Shown here: positions 61,301-64,000 of the stretch, piece by piece | Layout: the number at the start of each line of letters is the position of its first letter | Position numbering within the stretch: position 1 is the first letter of the stretch | Assembly (NCBI GenBank): GCA_916610825.1 | Contig: OU744454.1 | Span: 14,026,836 to 14,090,835 of the forward strand | Direction: 5' to 3' | Length of the DNA: 64,000 bases | From: Haliclystus octoradiatus | Lineage: Eukaryota > Cnidaria > Staurozoa > Stauromedusae > Haliclystidae | The notes under the pieces: generated by a model | What the model was told of the DNA's origin: nothing | Database searches by the model: none | The model's input: the letters and a program-made list of their open reading frames with translations, nothing else | Made by a program: the position numbers and the translations under genes

Positions 61301-62768
61301 AAAAGCAAAGAAACAAGAAGCAAATTTGGATAGGTGTAACTAGAAACTTTTTACTATAGTTTTATAGTTGGCTTTGGATGATGCACATAAAATATTATGC
61401 TGATAAAAACTGCACAAGTCAGAGCAAGAAATTATGCATTTCTCAGATGACAGATTGTGTACCATTTCCCTACCCCTGCAAAAAACAATCCATGAACAGT
61501 TCATGCACGTTAAATGGCCCCAAATATTCATGAACAGTTCATGAACGTTAAATGACCCCAAGTATTCATGAACCGTTCATGAATGTAAAATGGCCCCATA
61601 TTTTCATGAACTTCTCATGAACTCCTGAACTGTTTTTTGCAGTTCATAAGACACACCAGTCAGTCCATGTCCATGAACTTGATGAATTGTTCATTGATAT
61701 TAGCTGGTTTGTTTTTTTCATAAGTGAAACGTCAAATCATTGGATATAAATCCTTACAATACACATGGACATTAAAAAAACTCAAACATCTAACACCTAA
61801 CCCAACTTATCAATTTACTCATGTATTTTTTTCATTTCATGTTGTAAATATTCGGAACCAATTACCCGAGTGTGTTGTATGTTCGTCTTCCCTTACTGTA
61901 TTTAAACATAAAACCTAGGCTCAATTAGCTTAGTTAAATTTTGTAAATGTTTTTAATTTCAAGTTTTTAATGTTCAATGTTCTAACGGTTTTTTGTAAGA
62001 GCTACCATGTACAGCCATAATTTACTGGCTCCATATTATGTATGAGGAAATTAAATAAAAAAATAAAGTGTTTTTGCTTATCTTTGTTTAATCATAATAT
62101 TTACCTCCTGCCAATTAATTTATTTTCCTCTGTTCTTTGCAGCTGTTTTGGATATTCCTGTTCAGAAGAATAGAGTTGAATCTCTACACGTTTTATTTAC
62201 TTTATATTCAGAATTCAAAAACTCACAGGTATGATTTCATTTTAGACTCTTCATTTCTTCATCTGTTTTACTGTCCAAAATTGAGGACAATGCTCTGTTG
62301 TAACTATCACACTTGTGTCTCTGATATGCAAAGTCAACTAGATTGGCTTTCTGTTAGAGACAGAATAACATCGCATCAACTAATGTTCACTCATAAAATT
62401 AAACTCAAACTAGCTCCTCCATTGATTTCCATCTATTTCCATCTGCCTTATTCCACCAGAACAAGATCTCGCGCCCACAATGACATTTACATCAAGTCAG
62501 AGCCATCGCCATTCATTTCATAACTTTAAGGTTTCTGAATAAATGATGATGATGATGATAATTCTTTCCCTTCAACTTTTTTATAGGGAAGATATGAGTA
62601 AACCAATTAGATTGTAGGAATGTGACTTCATATTTTTAAAATTATTTTTCTCTTATTTTTCAGCATTTCAATCAACTTGCACGGGATAATTTATTATCAA
62701 ATGAATTCAAAACAGGTCAGCAAATGGGACAGAATACACTCGAAGAGGGGGAAACATTGCAATTTTAA
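40320..62768 (+). CDS. IFT46: Intraflagellar transport protein 46
   Basis: Subunit of the IFT-B complex that carries cargo into cilia. Exons: 40320-40349, 41279-41405, 55249-55322, 57104-57279, 58494-58568, 59184-59277, 59451-59532, 60479-60711, 61128-61188, 62143-62228, 62664-62768; 380 residues, in frame throughout. The N-terminus is acidic and low in complexity, with nine Asp in a row at about 110-118. The conserved core begins at about 138: YNPADYQHLPVAQEVKELF, LKPFIPDYIPAVGDIDAFLK, LGLLVIDEPIAKQSDPT, VLDLQLRAISKQTS, KPPQSVHYSK, LMQEWPPEVEELL, EYIDIIC, VESLHVLFTLYSEFKNSQHF. It is longer than the human protein (about 300), mostly from the acidic region. Intron 2 (13.8 kb) holds a nest of transposons, and smaller ones lie in most other large introns. 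The ATG follows a short 5' leader; no break is seen. Confidence 0.96.
40649..40836. mobile_element. Palindromic MITE in IFT46 intron 1
   Basis: GTAGGAACCTTCATGAAACA at the left matches, inverted, GATGTTCCAGAAAGGTTCCTAC at the right end. Inner arms GACAATGCATGATCTAGCAT / ATGCTAGATCATGCATTGTC are near perfect. CAAGCATG flanks both sides as a possible target duplication. Confidence 0.75.
41463..42200. other. Left part of IFT46 intron 2 before the foldback
   Basis: Starts with CAGTCAAACCTGTCGTAGCC, a TA-type MITE end. The matching opposite end GACAGGTTTTACTGTA lies near 55042, with 17-bp repeats AGGTGTCCGTTTAAGAC before it. The two may be the ends of one old element now split by later insertions (inference). 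Otherwise AT-rich with nothing coding. Confidence 0.4.
42205..43134. mobile_element. TTAA foldback element, 930 bp, arms about 445 bp
   Basis: Flanked by TTAA (42201-42204, 43135-43138). Left arm starts AGTGTATATCCCGGATATTG and the right arm ends CAATATCCAGGATATACACT. The arms pair along almost their whole length, to GCTTCGTCTAAGCA / TGCTTAGACGAAG around a loop of about 60 bp at 42650-42707. No coding capacity was recognised. A single arm is at 31733. Confidence 0.9.
43234..43421 (+). repeat. 5' LTR of the Gypsy element
   Basis: TGTAGTGC at the left and GCACTACA at the right are exact inverted ends. The primer-binding site follows within one base. Confidence 0.85.
44262..44629 (+). repeat. 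5' LTR of the BEL element
   Basis: Starts TGATCGATTAATC, ends TTGGCAAAACA. The sequence GTTTCGAATCATAG follows, where a primer-binding site would be. Confidence 0.93.
44697..50465 (+). CDS. BEL/Pao gag-pol polyprotein (1,922 residues)
   Basis: A single uninterrupted frame. Order seen: charged coiled-coil Gag N-terminus; Gag core about 250-420; zinc knuckles about 475-545 (CQLCNNGKHGLEDC, CFGCLGKGHIRPQC, CQHCRKKHHSLLH); aspartic protease with DGGADTTL at about 605; reverse transcriptase with YMDD at about 1023; RNase H-like region with SDGGDKAFG at about 1210; integrase with the H/H and CxxC zinc site at about 1525-1565 and D, D, E around VDFFGP, SDNGPN and HNGVVE; and the C-terminal domain typical of Pao integrases. 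No envelope frame is seen. Intact coding and identical LTRs suggest recent mobility; activity is not shown. Confidence 0.95.
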   Translation: MADDAEAIRRRFERRSKAYNREIEEFTTIKEQEFVAIGTWKSILFKVTEARKQVEETASTYLDVLDENNALNGQLELEIDHRVDECRKLHFEIRAETTKMIHELEENEAEKTHKRALEIAAATQNNQVNINEENAGGESSHHESASFEQNDQNDVTDVNNDGDDADSVVERERPTENNKEKEITAGNQRHQEELTHEEGQQSKENESGNATKRDDSIITIELLKDLSKTAAEAAAVAAIRAINIEGKATHSNKTSIRLAGFTPNSWNGEFKGFPTFQKRFTSAMNNAGVLDDDVKLQWLEKSIPQSYHTTIEGRSTLVEAWKALKLVVTDKKISDELMWNFRKLKPIQDKDQNVIQTFVTTIRTHMMYLKDFGKGNRTEDEEFIKDLKRKTGAEFENQIEDQLAQENRIARKMNMKEEELSADYILEFLERRLLSSNSYRTEKKQQTLSKKESRNFKEAKVNVLQTTNDLNCQLCNNGKHGLEDCNKFKEFEVAERSEYCKSKGHCFGCLGKGHIRPQCKSEVTCQHCRKKHHSLLHRSTYSNQEASTANITQRTASTNTTTKRLNSSQESTATRLPVLKIWIKTGYKNADGTTQIRAATCLMDGGADTTLVRRNFVESLGLQGEDTTIHYEVVGGSHHKEVTQKYELTVGRLEPMAEKGRITAYAMKRPCGAAASLHKEFFAKNEHLNQIKEVVDTDGGEIDVIIGRDAQELHTELQRMTKESSKSAPIGIEFPLGWTIVGGTTHVSKKSGATRKVTSVTLAEETDISSTENMSTLMMSDSVGVNTTQRCVCTDKEIEEARFIKIAKENTTINEDGRIEVRLPWKPGYPEGLPNNYKEVSTNLKRKVKRLQETNKLEDYQRAIQEVIESGFVKKVELKEGEMAHYLEHHLVERDDSASTPKRVVWNSAKIYRGQSVAKALEKGPDLLNSLFKVFIGFREQQIGFTGDIRKMFNMISISEEDRKYHRFLWIEEGNENPTAYEWQRLVFGDPPSPDLSQESLHYLATKFGKDYPIGSSIVKNHIYMDDVASSRNQPREAEQVIKETTQLLSKAKFEIKKWHSNSIELEEKMNKKIEDSNNLSENRDTTILGHYWEKDIDTISLKLKKLPKIEIDASSKTQEHKLSKRIILSMIAKVWDPLGILSPALVNLRIPLQQLWRKKYDWDTAIVGEDADDWVDRFKQLEGKLSTKIERCITEENNTELPELHAFSDGGDKAFGTCVYLRQKREDGTFNVHFVAAKSFVTPVKGWTIPRTELVATLVMSRLVKNIVSALMIKPSTISYWVDSKVVLHWIRSRTPQMKAFVEARINEIQETTKIEDFHYVPSKENAADALTKPNNVDLEQWHQGPKFLQEKIIPEFETANITKEIELRKDLTEIKPERKKRKKKTCIAKKVNAYFSVANTITKMSDEECKQILQIAADSNSMEEAINKISEKSNKTDHKGGKMKIYQALQRNTNFDDKNFKKLCPFIDDEDKIYRLGGRLEHLKDFKPDLAAPIIIPKCKRNKENDHYTNHKKVINMVTKEFHEQTGHCGVNRTRSAIEQSGLWIIGVNRILKTIGKNCLYCRRRKRPLLEQKMGQLPSFRLDCDKPAFWSSAVDFFGPLKTKLYRGTVKDAHVALFVCTVTRAIHLEFCYDQEGGEGLSTEKFLMALRRFVSLKGIQPVQLYSDNGPNLIGASPKVEKLVKEWDIKVLENGIKGNGFQWLWNCPTASHHNGVVETFVNLVRKALDAMADCYNNTLKPDEWMTALAEVAYLINSRPLWPNSSADPIDMNEIITPNSLLYGHHLTLPQPQDENKIHPKDRMASIQKRIQIFWNYWSSNMPNRLLCRNKWFSQRRNLEVGDIVLEKKNNLNGITPRAIWPVAMVTETFPGTDGLVRKVKIQNKAGSYDRPIAKLILLATKEEIDAKAINGTEEILAGIKRIR
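50536..50903 (+). repeat. 3' LTR of the BEL element
   Basis: Same 368 bp as the 5' LTR, with no difference found when the two were compared by eye. Confidence 0.93.
54274..54419 (+). repeat. 3' LTR of the Gypsy element, truncated
   Basis: Matches the first 146 bp of the 5' LTR and then stops at TGTTTAATT. The last 42 bp and any target duplication are gone, so a deletion removed the element's end. Confidence 0.85.
55048..55168. repeat. TTCATGAAC-rich palindromic repeat
   Basis: Clustered GTTCATGAAC / TTCATGAACCGTTC motifs in both orientations, related to 29748 and 61490. Confidence 0.5.
55375..55655. mobile_element. hAT-type MITE with perfect 8-bp target duplication
   Basis: Ends CAGGGTTTGATAAAA and ATATTGGACCCTG. 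Perfect 8-bp duplication GTAGTTAC (55367-55374 and 55656-55663). Diverged member of the CAGGGTCCGACAAAA family in IFT46 intron 3. Confidence 0.85.
56256..56432. mobile_element. Tc1/mariner-like MITE, TA-flanked, 177 bp
   Basis: Ends CAGTCAAACCTGTTATA and TATACAGGTTTCACTG, with TA on both sides. Interior CACCTGTCTATAGTGGTCAC is shared with 27733 and partially with 57905, 60813 and 26450. In IFT46 intron 3. Confidence 0.82.
56455..56630. mobile_element. One-armed copy of the palindromic MITE at 63440
   Basis: Shares AAATGATGACGGAGATAT-like sequence, CTGCCGC and TTTTCTTGACGT with one arm of the element at 63440-63705. Confidence 0.5.
57905..58105. mobile_element. Degenerate TA-type MITE (family of 56256)
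   Basis: TACAGTGAAATCTGTACATA at the left, then AATTGACCACTCTATGCAGG and GAGTGGCCATTATAGA. The right end is unclear. IFT46 intron 4. Confidence 0.45.
58180..58347. mobile_element. TA-flanked MITE, diverged (family of 20651)
   Basis: Right end AATTAAGTGGGTTACACTG followed by TA. The left end CCTGCTTGAGTGCAAGTCG is decayed. IFT46 intron 4. Confidence 0.55.
58589..58922 (+). mobile_element. Solo-LTR-like repeat, uninterrupted copy
   Basis: TGTAGGATTTAGTTATG to AAGAATCTTACG. Flanked by TAAGA and TAAGG, a possible 5-bp duplication with one mismatch. Homologous to 32524-33283 and shows that copy's empty SINE site. IFT46 intron 5. Confidence 0.6.
59853..60222 (+). mobile_element. SINE family A, near full length
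   Basis: A box TTAGCTCAGATGGCAGAGC, B box GGTTCAAATCCCC, complete body and hairpin, tail GGTGCCTTCGGTAGGGCGAC then TCTACATTGCTTACTTTA. No clear target duplication. IFT46 intron 7. Confidence 0.85.
60310..60420 (+). mobile_element. SINE family B-like tail fragment
   Basis: GTCACAAAGGGCATCCGGCC followed by CCTGGTTTGTTGTAAAATG parallels the 3' half of the element at 5391. No tRNA-like head. IFT46 intron 7. Confidence 0.45.
60813..60950. mobile_element. Partial TA-type MITE (family of 56256)
   Basis: TACAGTAAAACCTGTATATA at the left, GACCATTATGGACAGTTGGC and AACTACTATCTAAGACATTG inside. One end is unclear. IFT46 intron 8. Confidence 0.5.
61490..61650. repeat. TTCATGAAC repeat with about 3 tandem units of 47 bp
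   Basis: CCATGAACAGTTCATGCACG, then TATTCATGAACAGTTCATGA and TATTCATGAACCGTTCATGA, each followed by a TTAAATGRCCCCA-like stretch. Bounded by GCAAAAAACA and TGTTTTTTGC, an inverted end pair. IFT46 intron 9. Confidence 0.65.
61690..61930 (+). pseudogene. LINE 3'-end fragment (RT C-terminus remnant)
   Basis: The frame at 61840-61910 reads VVNIRNQLPECVVCSSSLTV, like the conserved end of many LINE reverse transcriptase frames (motif VWNxLP...V...S...FK). The rest is decayed. IFT46 intron 9. Confidence 0.5.
62240..62560 (+). pseudogene. LINE 3'-end fragment with ATG-repeat tail
   Basis: The frame near 62325-62523 reads QLDWLSVRDRITSHQLMF then YSTRTRSRAHND, matching the LHWLPVxxRI ... YxxRTR end of LINE polyproteins. 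It stops at 62522, then GGTTTCTGAATAAATGATGA with ATG repeats. The same tail (GGTTTCTAAATAAATGATGA) is near 57791. IFT46 intron 10. Confidence 0.6.
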
Positions 62769-63439
62769 AATTGTATGACTTTATTTAAATGCACATATTT
62801 GTACAAAGACAATCAATGTTATAGTTACTACATTTTATCCCATTAATATAAATCATTAAGAATTAATTCAGTTCGTATGCTGTTGTATGTTTCTAAGCTA
62901 TTCAAAATCACGTATCTCTTCAGCCTGCAGTTCATAGTTAACATCGATCCTATCAGGGCCTATCTCTACTGTTTCATCAATCACATTAATCTTGGGAAAC
63001 GTATGCGTGAAACACCATTATCAACCTTGGAATTTGTTGAGAAACGGAATTAAGTTAATTAAATAAAATAAATATTTCTTTGGAGTGGAGTCGAACTGGA
63101 ACATTTGTTTTGCATAGTTTATCCGCCGTAGCCTCTTCTGCCCCACGGTCAATGAGGGCTTACATTACACATTAGTAGATAAACTCAGCCAGGTTGCATC
63201 GCGTGGTATTGACCCTAATCTCTTCACTGGTTCCTAACGAACCTAATGTCGAGTGAACTAATTGTCAAGGGAAACACATGGTCAAATTTTAGTCCTTACA
63301 AACCAGAGTATCAAGTTAGAAAGGATAGATGTTGATTATAAATTAATACTGACCACAGTTCAAGAACATGAAATGGTTCATTTTAATGAAAAGTCTAACA
63401 AATATGATTTAAATTATGACATATGAAAATGTTCTAACG
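62769..63439. other. Intergenic downstream of IFT46
   Basis: IFT46 3' flank with AATAAA near 63062. No gene or repeat was recognised. Confidence 0.5.
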
Positions 63440-63705
63440 TATATCAACTGAAAACGTTTATTAGCAAAAATTTGAAGCTGATGCATTAAGAAATGACGGA
63501 GGTATTGATGTTTAAATACATCTATTCTGCCGCACATTGATTTTCTTGACATCACTATTCAAATTTTTCTCTGACTAATTTAAAAGAATGTTGAATAGTG
63601 ATGTTACAAAATTAAATGTGCGGTACAATAGACGTGTTAAAACATCGATATCTCCGTCATTTCTTCTTGAATCGACTTCAAACTTTTACCAATCAACTTA
63701 TTGAG
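63440..63705. mobile_element. Palindromic MITE, arms about 100 bp
   Basis: TTGAAGCTGATGCATTAAGA at the left matches, inverted, TTCTTCTTGAATCGACTTCA at the right. GAAATGACGGAG, CTGCCGCACAT and CATCACTATTCAA occur in both arms. A single arm is at 56455. Confidence 0.7.
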
Positions 63706-64000
63706 TCAATAAACAATCTAGCCTGCGATTCATTCATGAAAGAATAGGGTCTGTGTGAATTGCTCGGTTTCTCTGTCCGGGCCTCGTATCAGAATAAGAT
63801 TTATGTCACATAATTATGCAAGATTAAGGTGATTCTCACTGGGATTCTCACATTGCTTTGTTCACTTCAGTTGACATGATTGCAATAAGTTCTATTTTAG
63901 GCTCCGTAGCTATGACAATTAATTGATCGAACAGAGGTGATGAGTTAATTATCTAAGAACAATAGATTTACCATGCATCGATCAGAAACTTCCGCTCTAC
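63706..64000. other. Window end; no gene seen
   Basis: A fragment near 63720 (CTAGCCTGCGATTCATTCAT, AAAGAATAGG) resembles the palindrome inside the element at 20651. Nothing else was recognised. Confidence 0.45.

Noticed and set aside
61724-62523. Small plus-strand frames in IFT46 introns 9 and 10 as extra exons
   Set aside because: They are LINE 3'-end remnants. The IFT46 exons on each side join in frame without them.

Overview
This window is nuclear DNA from a ciliated invertebrate animal. The genes are spliced with GT-AG introns, most of the sequence is AT-rich non-coding DNA full of short transposons, and the proteins (salt-inducible kinase, UFC1, BTG/Tob, IFT46, and a secreted VWA-TSP1-discoidin protein) are metazoan. 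I cannot name the species or phylum from sequence alone.

Layout: (1) 184-8187 (+): 3' part of a secreted VWA/TSP1/F5-8C protein, 8 exons seen, 5' end outside the window. (2) 9520-16634 (-): complete nine-exon salt-inducible kinase (SIK), convergent with gene 1, with two perfect cAMP-response palindromes about 0.3 kb upstream. (3) 16635-21250: gene-free, with several small transposons. (4) 21251-25840: five full-length U1 snRNA genes on both strands, sharing a promoter block and a 3' box, with a decayed LINE between two of them. (5) 26788-34181 (-): complete six-exon UFC1. (6) 36001-36711 (-): intronless BTG/Tob gene. (7) 40320-62768 (+): complete eleven-exon IFT46. Its 13.8-kb second intron holds a 930-bp foldback element next to a TTAA-type MITE, which contains a Gypsy-type LTR retrotransposon, which contains a young, structurally intact BEL/Pao element. 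(8) 62769-64000: no gene seen.

The genes do not form one pathway. They are signalling (SIK), UFMylation (UFC1), mRNA turnover or antiproliferation (BTG/Tob), cilium assembly (IFT46), extracellular matrix or adhesion (VWA gene) and splicing (U1).

The least ordinary content is the U1 cluster, with a divergent variant and signs of gene conversion, and a family of very short (63-116 bp) transposons. These are found three times, each with a perfect 9-bp target duplication, and one sits right against a U1 3' box. Exon boundaries were derived by hand from splice signals, reading-frame continuity and family similarity. They close exactly in frame for all four spliced genes.
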